From: Lineolata rhizophorae
Lineage: Eukaryota > Ascomycota > Dothideomycetes > Lineolatales > Lineolataceae
DNA length: 64,000 nucleotides
Assembly (NCBI GenBank): GCA_010093515.1
Contig: MU001671.1
Span: 510,813 to 574,812, forward strand
Direction: 5' to 3'
Both the position numbers and the translations under genes were made by a program. Shown here piece after piece: positions 55,166-64,000 of the stretch. The notes beneath the pieces are model-generated. The model saw only the letters and a list, made by a program, of their open reading frames with translations, was not told where the DNA came from and searched no databases. Within the stretch, counting starts at the first letter, position 1; every line of letters starts with the position of its first letter.

Positions 55166-57390
55166 GGGTGATATTTCGGGAGGCTATGTAGGTAGGTATG
55201 TACGAAGTAGTTATTAAGCATATATCTGCACGTCTTGTGTGGAGCGAGCTGTGGAGAGGGTGAGGTGAGAAAAGCCGTTGAAAAATGGAAGCGTCGGATT
55301 GGTGCGTCGACGTACATCTGTATGTACCTACCTACTGCGTATGGGACCTACGGTACATGCTACGTACATGCATGCACGCTCTCGGGGCGCCTAAAGGGTG
55401 GTGTGCACAGGACACCGATCGGAGGATCGGGGCCTTGGGCAGGCCCCAATATAACGGACGCAGATATTGCGCTGAAGAAGGAACAGCTCTATGTACCTAC
55501 GGTAGCCGGCTCGCGCCCGCCGCCCCGATTCCTCTTTTCAGTTGCTCAGTCAGATTTTCGCGTGCGGCGCCCTTGTCTTTCGCCACGTCGAGCGTAGGTA
55601 GCCAGCAGCACCCGAACCGCCCGATCGCTTCCAATGGGTTCGTCTTGCTCGCTCGCTTGCCAAGTCGCTCCACAAGGGCGGCCGTCAGCCTCGCCGACAT
55701 TCATTCGTGAGGTTGTAGCGGCTGCTGATGTTGAGTGTAGAGAGCTGCGACATACAGAGTACGTAGCAGGCATCTCGGTGGGCGACCCGGAACTTGCCGC
55801 CAAGGCGTGCGGGCAAAGACTGCGTTCGCGGCCAGCCCCTGGACGGCCTGAAAAGCTTCGGAAGTCTTGTCTGCATCTTGTGTAGCTTGGGTGACGTCGC
55901 GTCTTCCCTCGGGGGCGGGCAACGGAGTGTGCCATGTAGGTGCCCAAGACATGCAGGAGGTGCGTCCGAATGGAAACGGTCCCCACACTCAGCCCCGCTC
56001 CTTTCGGTCGGCCGGTCGATCTGGAGTAGATTGGCTGGCGGGCGCGAGCCGAGTGAGTTGAGTGCTCGAGGCCGGATTCGACGCCGTGGCGGGCGGTGAT
56101 GAGGTGCGTGTCAGTCGACCTTCACGCCGCCACGGCAATCGTCGTCCTCACGAAGCGCGCGCAAAACGACGGGGGGGAATTGACGTTTGTCGACGACAGG
56201 GCCCCGAAGCGCTGTGCCTCGGCGGGCACAACGCCGGAATCGACACTCGGCAAGATCCCCCAGTAGGTACATAGGTTAATTGCACCGAACGGGCAAACCC
56301 GACTGACGGCCCTGATGCATACATGCCTTTTCCCGGCGCGCGAGGCAAGACGCTTGCGCCGGCGCGCACCGCACGGCCCCAAATCACCTGCGCAAGCCCT
56401 GGGCCGCCTCTGTTTTCCCGCCCGCCGGCCGCTCCCGCGATTGGCCGCGCGCGCTGCAGCCACCATCACGGTGCCGCCCCCCGGTCCGGCCGGGCTCGAG
56501 CCAGTGGGAGGGCGCGCGCGCCCGCTCACCCGCCGCCTCGAGCAGGGGGCTGCGCGCGCACCTGCGCGCCCGAGCTGCGGGATGCGGCTTGCTACTGGTC
56601 GAGCGGCTGTGAAGAGCGGTGGTGAGCGTGATGGGGGCTGGCAGGGGGGCGCGGCGGGCGGCGGGCGAGAGCACCTGCAGAGGCGGGTTTGCCTGGCTGG
56701 CTGGCTGCCGGCGGGCGGCTCTCGATGGGTGATGGGCCTGGGCTGTATGTAGGTAGGTAGGCAGGTTCGCTTGCCGGATGTGACTTGACTTGCTGCTCGC
56801 GAGCTGATTGAGTGGGTGGTGGCCATGCATGCGGACGGACGAGAAGCTTTTATCGCTCCCCCGTCGCCCGCCCACCCGCCTCTGCTGCTGCAGGCTTTCT
56901 TCTTCCCTCGGCCGTCCGGACGTCTTGTACAGCACTCCCTGCCCCTCCTCGCTCTTCTCTCTCCCTCGTCGCTGGCGTGGTTTCGCTGCCTGCCATCGTC
57001 CTCGAGCGCGCCTTCTTCGTTGATAGGCGGCCTGTGGCGGTGAGAATCGACGACGACGATAACGACGACGACGGCGTCACACAAAGGGCGCCCGCCTCAC
57101 CCGCCCCCGCTTCCCCCGCGCGTAACCGTCGGAAGGTTTTCTCTCTCGTGTGTGTGTCGGCCGGATATCGCTGTGCGCCGTTAAAACCGGGTGCATATCC
57201 GTCAGCGCCGTAGGATACCGTACCTCCCAGGAAATCGACGTCGCATACCGCCACCACTTCCAGCAGCGGCCGTTATCGCCGACGCTTCCATCTCTCGCTC
57301 TCTCGGACAATTCGAATTTTTGAATCGCCTCGCTACTCCCCGCCGACAAAAAAAAAAAGGAAAGAAAAAAAACAAAAAAGAACCAAAAAA
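55166..57390. other. long intergenic region upstream of the tetraspan gene
   Basis: 2.2 kb without a supported gene. Contains repeated TACCTAC/GTAGGTA and TACGTA words at 55185-55380, 55490-55500 and 56745-56765. 56300-56700 is very GC-rich with overlapping chance frames on both strands. The last 50 bases are extremely A-rich and run into the start codon at 57391. Confidence 0.5.
57346..57390 (+). promoter_or_regulatory. A-rich leader immediately before the start codon
   Basis: About 36 of 45 bases are A, with only G, C pairs between the runs, ending AACCAAAAAAATG. Favourable start context; such tracts can bind poly(A)-binding protein in yeast leaders. Confidence 0.6.
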
Positions 57391-58560
57391 ATGATCCTAT
57401 CGCGTCGCTGGCGCCACCCGGCGGCCGTCATCGGCCTGATGGTGCTCGAGTTCTGCCTCACGGTGCCTATCCTCGCCCTCTTCGGCATCGCCTCGCCGGA
57501 CCTGTACCGCACCAAGCTGTGGGAGGATGGCGCGGACAACGGGTTCAACAGCAGCCCGCAGACGCTGGTCTACGCGGCGGCGAACTACCGGCCCATGGAC
57601 GTGCCGGACGTGTGGAGTCAATTGTAAGCTCACTCCCTTTTCTTTCTCGAGGAACAGAATCGAAGGAGGAAAGAATCGACTCGATTTATACGGTTTCCGA
57701 TTGGCGCACTGACATTCGAACCCGCTTTCAGCACGACCAACTTCAACCTGGTCATCTCGGTGCTCAGCACCTTCATCCTGCTGACCAAGAGCGTCATGTT
57801 CATCATGCACACCTTCATCCCGCTCATCTCGCTGCTGTCGCACGCGCTGCTCGTCGCGCTCTACGCCGTCAGCGTCCGCTACCAGACGGCGCCCGACACC
57901 AACGACCCGGACCACCCGCAGAACGGCCCGCCCTGGTACATCACCAAGGACTGCGGCGTCGCTAGCGACCCCAACAACGTCGGCTACTGCAAGCAGGCCA
58001 AGACGGCGTTTATCCTCACCTGTCTGATGCTGTGAGTTTGCCCTCCACCCGCACCTATCCGCCACCTTCATACGGCCCGTCTAGCACGCTACCCGCAGCG
58101 ACTCTCTCACATCTACCCACCGACCGCAAACCCCCCCAATGCTAACCTTTTTTTTCCTTCTCGTACTAGCGCCGTCTTCTCCTTCCAATTCATGCTCGCG
58201 ATCTGGTCCTCTGTCCCGACCAAGACGGAAAAGGCGGCCCGCCACCGCGAGCTCGAGGAAGAGGAGCAGCAGCACAAGGGCAAGGAGATCATCGAGATGT
58301 CCCCCGAGAGCGAGCTCACGGTCGAGCAGCAGTGGGAGATGCAGGGGATGCGCGTCCCCGTCACGCCCATGTCGCCCGGCGCCTTCCACCACTACCAGCA
58401 GGAGCAGCAGCAGCGGCAGCAGATGGCGAATGGTGCTGCTGGTGTTGGTGGCGGCCCGGTGGGCTTGGGCTTTCAGCCTGTAACGCCGAGGACGCAGGCG
58501 TTTAATTCGTTGAGTGGGCCGCCGACGGGGAGGAGCGATTTGCCGTTTAGGAATTCGTAG
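57391..58560 (+). CDS. fungal four-helix membrane protein, function unknown
   Basis: Not assigned to a named family. Exons 57391-57623, 57732-58031 and 58170-58560 (phase 2 at both joins), 307 residues. Four hydrophobic segments: about 11-33 (AVIGLMVLEFCLTVPILALF), 83-104 (LVISVLSTFILLTKSVMFIM), 106-126 (TFIPLISLLSHALLVALYAV) and 170-192 (AFILTCLMLAVFSFQFMLAI). Between helices 1 and 2 lies a loop with NSSPQTLVYAAANYRPMDVP; between 3 and 4, GPPWYITKDCGVASDPNNVG holds two of the conserved-looking cysteines, so this loop is probably extracellular or lumenal. The tail is cytosolic: Glu/Gln-rich, with KGKEIIEMSPESELTVEQQW and a poly-Q stretch. Topology suggests a MARVEL- or tetraspan-like fungal plasma-membrane protein, but that is inference. 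Its leader is notable for a 43-base A-rich tract just before the ATG. Confidence 0.75.
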
Positions 58561-59389
58561 GGTGGCGGGGAGAATGAGAGGTGTACAGGGGTGAGAGAGA
58601 GTGTGTGTATGAGGAGTGGGATTTTGGCTAGACTAGGGTGCTGGATGGAGGAGAATTGGAAGAAGTGGTTTGAAGATCAGCCTTTTTTCTTTTTTTTTTA
58701 ATTACTTTCTCCGTTTTTATTTTCTCTTGTCCATATATTTCCTTTTTGTTCCGATTTCTTTTCCGATTTTTGCCAAACGGAGATAATATACCCTGTGATG
58801 GATCTGGGGATGCAACCTACCACACACTCTTTTTTTTCGAGTGGGTTCTTTACTGTCGGTTGGAGTCTGGGTTGTATGTTGGTTTGGATGGACTGGGTCC
58901 GGCTGGATGTGAATGGGTGATGATGAATGGGAACAGGTGGTGTATCAGACGAAAGGAACGGTCTGTCTCTTACTCTCAGTCTATATCAACTGGGGAAACT
59001 TAAGAACAACAATAAAAATCATAAAAATTCAGGATGCAATTTTGTGATATCGCGAAAGTTTTAAATTTTATTTATTTCATCCGGCGACGTCACAACTTAA
59101 GTTCCTACATATGGGCCTCCCAGCAGGCCGAGCGCCCAGTGGAGACCCGCATCGTTGGAGGGGCAACCGCGCCCCGTTTACCGACACATCTCGAGCGCGC
59201 ACCGGCCACAACGCCAGCCCTCAGCCCGCAGCACCAGGGGGACCAACGCATCTTCAACAAAGCCCACCACTTCCAATCTCCACGCACCTCTCTCCTTTCC
59301 CTTTAATGTATAATTCTCAATCTCTCACGACCCATTCAGCGTTGTGATTTCACAGGGCTTGCATCCTTGCGCGCGAGGTTTCTGTCCCG
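58561..59389. other. intergenic upstream of separase
   Basis: 3' flank of the tetraspan gene with T-runs (58680-58770), then a short upstream region of separase. No gene seen. Confidence 0.55.
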
Positions 59390-62300
59390 ATGGTGCCGGC
59401 TCGCGCTGACGGGTTGCCGTCCGCGGTGGGACTAACGCTGGCACCAGCAGCAGAGGCGACGACAACGACGACGAAGCGTAATCATCGCCAACCCGAGGCT
59501 CAGGCCATCCGCGACGCGATCACGAGCTCGACATGCGACGCCGATACTGTGGTGCGGCTGCAAGTGCTGCTGGACGCGCGTGCGACAGCACAGGGTCCAT
59601 CCACTGCTCCGGCTACAAGTACCGAAGGTACAACAACCGCGGCAGGACGCAACACGACAAAGGGCAGGAAAAATGCAAAGGCCGCGGCGACGACTAGTAC
59701 TGCGGCGCCGGTAGTGGCGCCGGCGGCAGCAGGCCGAGGAGCAAGAAAGACGCCGGCGAGCGGCAAGACGAGAGGAGGGACCAAGCTGGCCAAGGGGGCC
59801 CGCGCTGCCGGCGACAAAGACAAGCAGCACCACGCCGGCGATGACGAGCAGGAGGAGGAGCACCACCGCCGCCCCGCCTCGCCCGCCGCCCTCTCCCCGC
59901 AGGACAAATTCGCCCTCGCGACCGACGTCGTCAACGCCGCGCTCAAGGCGCTCGGCCGCGCCGCCAAGGCATCCGCCGCCGCCGCATCATCCGCCGCACC
60001 GCCGACGGGGACAGCGGCGACGCGCCCGCCCGGAAAGCCCCTGCGGCCGCGGGCCCCCGAGCACGTCGCGAACATCCAGCAGCACCACCACGACCACCAG
60101 GAGCAGCAGCAGCAGCAGCGCGCGCAGAAGCCGGCCGTGCGCGGGGCGTCGGCGAGCGCGCCGGCCGGGGGCGCGCCGGCGGCGGCGCCGGGCCTGCTCG
60201 CGGCGGCCGAGTGCGCGCGGCTGGGCTTTGCGTATCTGCGGGCGTGGCAGGCGGGCAGGTCGGCGCATCCGTCGCTGCCGCGGCTGCAGCTCGAGACGGG
60301 TATGCTGGCGCTGGCGGGCAAGATGGTGGCGCTGGGGATGGAGCAGGCGGCGGTCAGGGAGATGAGGGTGCTGAAGAGGCGGTTGCAGGGGATGTTGGTA
60401 GGGGGGCCAGCGGCGGTGGCGGAGGGGAAGAAGGACGGCGTCGAGGGCAGGGAGACGCTGGCGGGTCTGCTGGGGTTCCAGGGGATCGGCGGGGAGGGCG
60501 CCGGCGCCCGTCGCCTCGACGCGGACCTCGACTCGCTCGCCCCCCTCCTCGTCGCCTTCCAAGGCCACGTCCTCAAGCTCCTCGCCGGCCCCAGGCGCTC
60601 CGCCGCCGCCGTCGAGGCCGCGGTCCCCTTCCTCGACCCGGCCACGTCGGCTGCGGCCCCCGCCGCCCTCGTCCACCTGCTCCCCGCCGACCAGCGCGCC
60701 CGCAAGCTCGAGGCCCACGCCCAGGCCCTGCTCTCGCTCTGCCCAAGCATCGCGTCCGCCGAGGACGGCCCCGCGTGCGATGCGCGGGCGTCGCCCGCTC
60801 CGGCGGCGGCGCTCGCGCTGCAGACGCTGGCCTTCGAGGCGCGCTGCGGCTGGTGGGCGGCCTGCGGGCACGACGGCGATCTCGGGCGGGAGGTCGTGGA
60901 GCCGTGGGGGAGGTGTCTGGGCGCGTTCGCGAGGAGGGCGGCGAGGGCGAGGCAAGGGTCCGGGGAGGCGTACGACGTCGCGAGGGAGATGTGCGCGAGG
61001 TTAGAGGGGGCGGTGGAGGCGGTGCGGCAGGGAGAGCGGAGCCCCGCGGGCACGGGAAGAGCGTCGTCGTCGTTGGGGGGAATTCGTAAGACGATGAGCG
61101 CGATGGCGCAGGCGGGCGGCAAGATCGAGGATGCTCTGGCGTGGATGGGCGGGTTGGAGGCCCGCGAAGGCGGCGGCGCGAAGGCGGCGGGCGCCTCTTC
61201 CCCTTCTTCGTCCGGGACCAAAGCGGCCGCGCACAAGGTCCGCGTGGCGGCCCTGTCGCTAGAGCGCGAGGCGACCCCGGACGCGCAGACGCGCGAGGTC
61301 GTCGCGGAGGCCCTGGGCTGCATGGGCGAGAGCCTCCGGGGCGACGCCGCCGACGTGGACGCGCTGCTCGGCGAGGTCGTGGCGTTCCGGCGCGCGGCCA
61401 TGAAGGTTTTCACGGCGGCCTCGACGACGATGACGACGACGACGACGACGACGACGATAGAGGAGCGAGCCGGGCGGGAGAAGGAGAAGGATCCGATCCG
61501 CGACCTTTGCGCCGCCGTCGTGTACTCGGCCGCGCACTTCCTCGCCCGGTACATCGGAAACGCGCCGCCGGCGGACGCGGCGAACGAAAAGGTGGCGGCG
61601 AGGCGCGAGGCGCGCAAGGCGCTCGCGAGCAGGGTCGCCCGCTGCTGCATCGAGTCCGTCGTCTTCTGCTGCAAGGCGGCCATCGCGGCGCGCACGGCCG
61701 AGTGGACCACGGTCGACGCGTCGCTGCGAGACTGCGTCGCCGTCGTCGCGGAACTCGCCGCCGACGACGAGTCGCTCGATGAGAGGATGCAGTTCCCTAA
61801 GGTCAAGATCTCGAACGTCTACATGGGGTTCTACTCTTTCGCCAGCAAGAGCGGAGACGCGGGGCCCGCGCTGCGCGCCCTGAGACGCGCTGTGGATTTG
61901 CTGGTGGGTGCAAGTCCGGCGGAAAAGGAGGCGGGTATACTGGCGGTGAAGTGGGAGAGGCTGGGCCGGTTGTATGAGGCGGTAGGCCAGTACGAGCAGG
62001 CTCTGGAAGCGTTCAGGAATGCCGTGAACGTCCAGGTCGAACTGGGGGCGCTCGCGCCGGCCGTGGACTTGGCTACCTCGAAACCATTGCTGGACATCGT
62101 CGGCTCGAACGACGCACTCGTACACGTGGGAAACTTATTGTGCTCGTTTTATACCGTGCTATCGCAGCTTGGGCCCGACGTCGGTAGTCGTTTGGACGGT
62201 TTTCTGGGGCCAGAGTGCGCGGAGGAGGAAATGGGGCTGCTTCTCGAGTGGCAGCTACATCTCCTTGCTACGTCGGAGCTTGCGAAATTACCCAGCTCGA

Positions 62301-64000
62301 GTCGAGCGCGTGTTGTGAGCGAGATTGCGTTGCACCTGTTTCGAGTTTATTCCGTGAAGGAACACCCCCTTCGGCGTCTAAGAGTTGCGACCACCTTATT
62401 TCGTTTGGAATCAGAGTATGACGGTGTTGTCTCAGAAGATATCGAGGCCAAGGCCATGGAATGCGGTGGCACCGCCATTGAAAAGGCAGCTGGGAACGAC
62501 AAAGGCTTGCTAGACTTCTTGCCTCATATTCAGTCCAGCTTCAACGTGGCTCTGGCTTTCAGGGACGAGACACCGCCAGTTGCGAAGCTAAAGAGCGCCC
62601 TTGCAATGTGGCAGTCCGTAGTGGACTCCGCCGAGTCGTGGGAATGGATACAAGCGCACATCGACGGCACCGAAGTATGGTTGCAGCAACTCGAGTCCAT
62701 CGCCGATTATTTCGACGTCCAATGCTACGGGAATTTGCGTGTGCCGACTTTAAGGATCATCGCAAGGGCGCGCGAGCTAAGGAGGCCGTTGGAACCTAGT
62801 TTAGTAGTGTCTGCTTTCTGCAAATTGGGCATTCAGTATCTACACTTAGGGTACTCTGGCAAGGCAGGGCTCGTTCTCGCCAAGGCGCAGGGATGGCTGG
62901 ATAGTTCGTCCAAGGTCACCACGGAGGCCAAGTTGGAGTGGCATCTCGCGTATGCGGAGTACATGCTGTGCATAGGCAACGTTTCAAAGGGCATGTCCTA
63001 TCTAGATGCCGCTGAGACTATGGCGTACGACGATCCTGATTTCACCGATCTTAAGGCTCATGTCTTGTCCAGCACCCGACATGTCAAGCAGAATAAGATA
63101 ATGGCGGACGCTCTTTATGCGTACTCCCTGGCTTCCCTAAAAAACGGAAACTCTAGTCAGGCATTTCTCTTTGCGAAGCGCTGTCTCAAAGTCAACCAGC
63201 GAGTTTGGGCGACACTCGAGAGTCGTGCGCGGCGGAGGAATCTCAGTCCTCGCCAGGTCGACAATGGCACAGATACTGAGATGGATGCCGTCGTTGAAGG
63301 CGTCGCGGCTATGTCCATTGCATGCAATACCAAGCCGAAAGATTCCGAACGTCAACAAATGCCCAATGGACCAATGTTTTGGCCGGCAGTGTGCGCATTA
63401 TATCGCTCTTTCGTCCTTATCGCGCGGCTATACGACTTCCAAGGATTGTTCCAGGAGACCGTATACAACGCCAACCAAGCCCTCAAGATCGCGCAAGCGG
63501 CAAGGTCAGATGGCATGACGAAGCGAACACTGTCGCTCCTCGCCACGTATTGGACGCGATGCTCGAAGCCAGACAACGCGTCAGACTACCTGGGCCGATA
63601 TACGCGTCCTAGAACGGGCGGCGACTCATTAGATGACGTGATGCACCACATTTCTTCAGCGCAAGTCTACCGCTTGTTGGGCAATTTTGACGACGAACTC
63701 GAGGCATACGACCTAGCGGATTGTGTGTTGAAAAAACTGGCTGCGCCTGATTATGTGGATTCGCTAGAGAGGATAAAGCCGGACAACGACGATTCACTGG
63801 CCCACGGGATGTCGGCACTGACTTTGGAATCGACCAGCGCCTCGCGAACTACCAGGTCTAAAGAAACGATGGAGAGCCGAACGACAAGAACCCCCAAAAC
63901 AGCGCCAAAGCGAGCCACTCGTGCCCCTTCGAGGATGTCTCGTGCGCCGACCCGGAAGCCCGTTCCTGCCCCTAAGGAAGATTTGACAACATTAGGGTCA
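59390..64000 (+). CDS. separase (separin), amino-terminal part; continues past window
   Basis: Amino-terminal helical-repeat region of separase (Esp1/Cut1/BimB), the protease that cleaves cohesin at anaphase onset. One uninterrupted frame of 1537 codons runs from ATG at 59390 to the window edge, with no intron. Residues 1-260 are low complexity (Thr, Ala, His, Gln; an EQQQQQQRAQ run). Then TPR-like alpha-helical repeats: FAYLRAWQAGRSAHPSLPRL, ISNVYMGFYSFASKSGDAGP, WERLGRLYEAVGQYEQALEA, LGIQYLHLGYSGKAGLVLAK, YAEYMLCIGNVSKGMSYLDA. The block MFWPAVCALYRSFVLIARLY with DFQGLFQETVYNANQALKIA near residues 1335-1370 is the segment most typical of fungal separases. A basic Ser/Thr/Arg-rich linker begins near 1490. 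The caspase-like peptidase C50 domain should lie beyond 64000. Identification rests on repeat pattern and that block. Confidence 0.82.
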   Translation, partial: MVPARADGLPSAVGLTLAPAAEATTTTTKRNHRQPEAQAIRDAITSSTCDADTVVRLQVLLDARATAQGPSTAPATSTEGTTTAAGRNTTKGRKNAKAAATTSTAAPVVAPAAAGRGARKTPASGKTRGGTKLAKGARAAGDKDKQHHAGDDEQEEEHHRRPASPAALSPQDKFALATDVVNAALKALGRAAKASAAAASSAAPPTGTAATRPPGKPLRPRAPEHVANIQQHHHDHQEQQQQQRAQKPAVRGASASAPAGGAPAAAPGLLAAAECARLGFAYLRAWQAGRSAHPSLPRLQLETGMLALAGKMVALGMEQAAVREMRVLKRRLQGMLVGGPAAVAEGKKDGVEGRETLAGLLGFQGIGGEGAGARRLDADLDSLAPLLVAFQGHVLKLLAGPRRSAAAVEAAVPFLDPATSAAAPAALVHLLPADQRARKLEAHAQALLSLCPSIASAEDGPACDARASPAPAAALALQTLAFEARCGWWAACGHDGDLGREVVEPWGRCLGAFARRAARARQGSGEAYDVAREMCARLEGAVEAVRQGERSPAGTGRASSSLGGIRKTMSAMAQAGGKIEDALAWMGGLEAREGGGAKAAGASSPSSSGTKAAAHKVRVAALSLEREATPDAQTREVVAEALGCMGESLRGDAADVDALLGEVVAFRRAAMKVFTAASTTMTTTTTTTTIEERAGREKEKDPIRDLCAAVVYSAAHFLARYIGNAPPADAANEKVAARREARKALASRVARCCIESVVFCCKAAIAARTAEWTTVDASLRDCVAVVAELAADDESLDERMQFPKVKISNVYMGFYSFASKSGDAGPALRALRRAVDLLVGASPAEKEAGILAVKWERLGRLYEAVGQYEQALEAFRNAVNVQVELGALAPAVDLATSKPLLDIVGSNDALVHVGNLLCSFYTVLSQLGPDVGSRLDGFLGPECAEEEMGLLLEWQLHLLATSELAKLPSSSRARVVSEIALHLFRVYSVKEHPLRRLRVATTLFRLESEYDGVVSEDIEAKAMECGGTAIEKAAGNDKGLLDFLPHIQSSFNVALAFRDETPPVAKLKSALAMWQSVVDSAESWEWIQAHIDGTEVWLQQLESIADYFDVQCYGNLRVPTLRIIARARELRRPLEPSLVVSAFCKLGIQYLHLGYSGKAGLVLAKAQGWLDSSSKVTTEAKLEWHLAYAEYMLCIGNVSKGMSYLDAAETMAYDDPDFTDLKAHVLSSTRHVKQNKIMADALYAYSLASLKNGNSSQAFLFAKRCLKVNQRVWATLESRARRRNLSPRQVDNGTDTEMDAVVEGVAAMSIACNTKPKDSERQQMPNGPMFWPAVCALYRSFVLIARLYDFQGLFQETVYNANQALKIAQAARSDGMTKRTLSLLATYWTRCSKPDNASDYLGRYTRPRTGGDSLDDVMHHISSAQVYRLLGNFDDELEAYDLADCVLKKLAAPDYVDSLERIKPDNDDSLAHGMSALTLESTSASRTTRSKETMESRTTRTPKTAPKRATRAPSRMSRAPTRKPVPAPKEDLTTLGS

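Noticed and set aside
59500-61806. 768-codon open frame antisense to separase
   Set aside because: It lies fully inside the separase coding frame, has GC-driven Ala/Ser/Arg composition, no domain, and starts and ends without splice or promoter logic. Long antisense frames are expected in GC-rich genes.
1-64000. CRISPR array, rRNA, or biosynthetic cluster
   Set aside because: No regularly spaced repeats or rRNA signatures were seen, and the single prenyltransferase has no backbone enzyme or tailoring genes around it.

Overview
The window is nuclear DNA of a filamentous ascomycete (Pezizomycotina, most likely a Sordariomycete). Short introns with GTAAGT/GTATGT donors and CAG/TAG acceptors, GC-rich coding sequence with many homopolymeric residue runs, AT-rich mutated islands and the gene families present (SERF, DUF7598, NTO1, RGS-LOV, LysM, DMATS, separase) all fit this. 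Exon coordinates were worked out by hand from splice signals, reading phase and protein conservation; no search was run.

Layout, left to right. 1-709: 3' end of an SMN-like gene (+). 2.2-3.1 kb: secreted cupredoxin (+). 3.8-4.3 kb: SERF/4F5 micro-protein (-). 5.7-6.9 kb: DUF7598-type membrane protein (+). 8.1-9.6 kb: SIRT4-like sirtuin (-). 11.5-12.4 kb: Myb/SANT protein (-). 15.2-17.0 kb: Q/K-rich unknown (+). 17.7-20.6 kb: AT-rich island with a heavily mutated protein-kinase pseudogene and a second degraded gene. 21.4-22.9 kb: coiled-coil unknown (+). 22.9-26.7 kb: gene-poor, partly AT-rich. 26.7-30.6 kb: NTO1/BRPF-like PHD protein (-). 31.5-32.6 kb: cystinosin-like PQ-loop transporter (+). 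35.2-37.9 kb: RGS-LOV photoreceptor (+). 38.4-39.3 kb: two-LysM secreted protein (-). 40.5-42.3 kb: mitochondrial cation-diffusion facilitator (+). 42.9-45.3 kb: xylulose kinase (+). 45.6-47.4 kb: relics of an NB-ARC gene and a kinase. 49.0-50.6 kb: DMATS aromatic prenyltransferase (+). 51.2-52.8 kb: monoacylglycerol-lipase-like hydrolase (-). 53.4-55.2 kb: OXNAD1-like oxidoreductase (+). 57.4-58.6 kb: tetraspan membrane protein (+). 59.4-64.0 kb: amino-terminal part of separase (+), running off the window.

Most genes are housekeeping genes in short divergent or convergent pairs. There is no operon-like or biosynthetic cluster: the prenyltransferase has no PKS, NRPS, P450 or regulator beside it. 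The most distinctive items are the intact RGS-LOV light receptor, the orphan prenyltransferase with nested inverted repeats round its TATA box, the LysM protein, and two kinase pseudogenes whose disabling changes look like repeat-induced point mutation (RIP).
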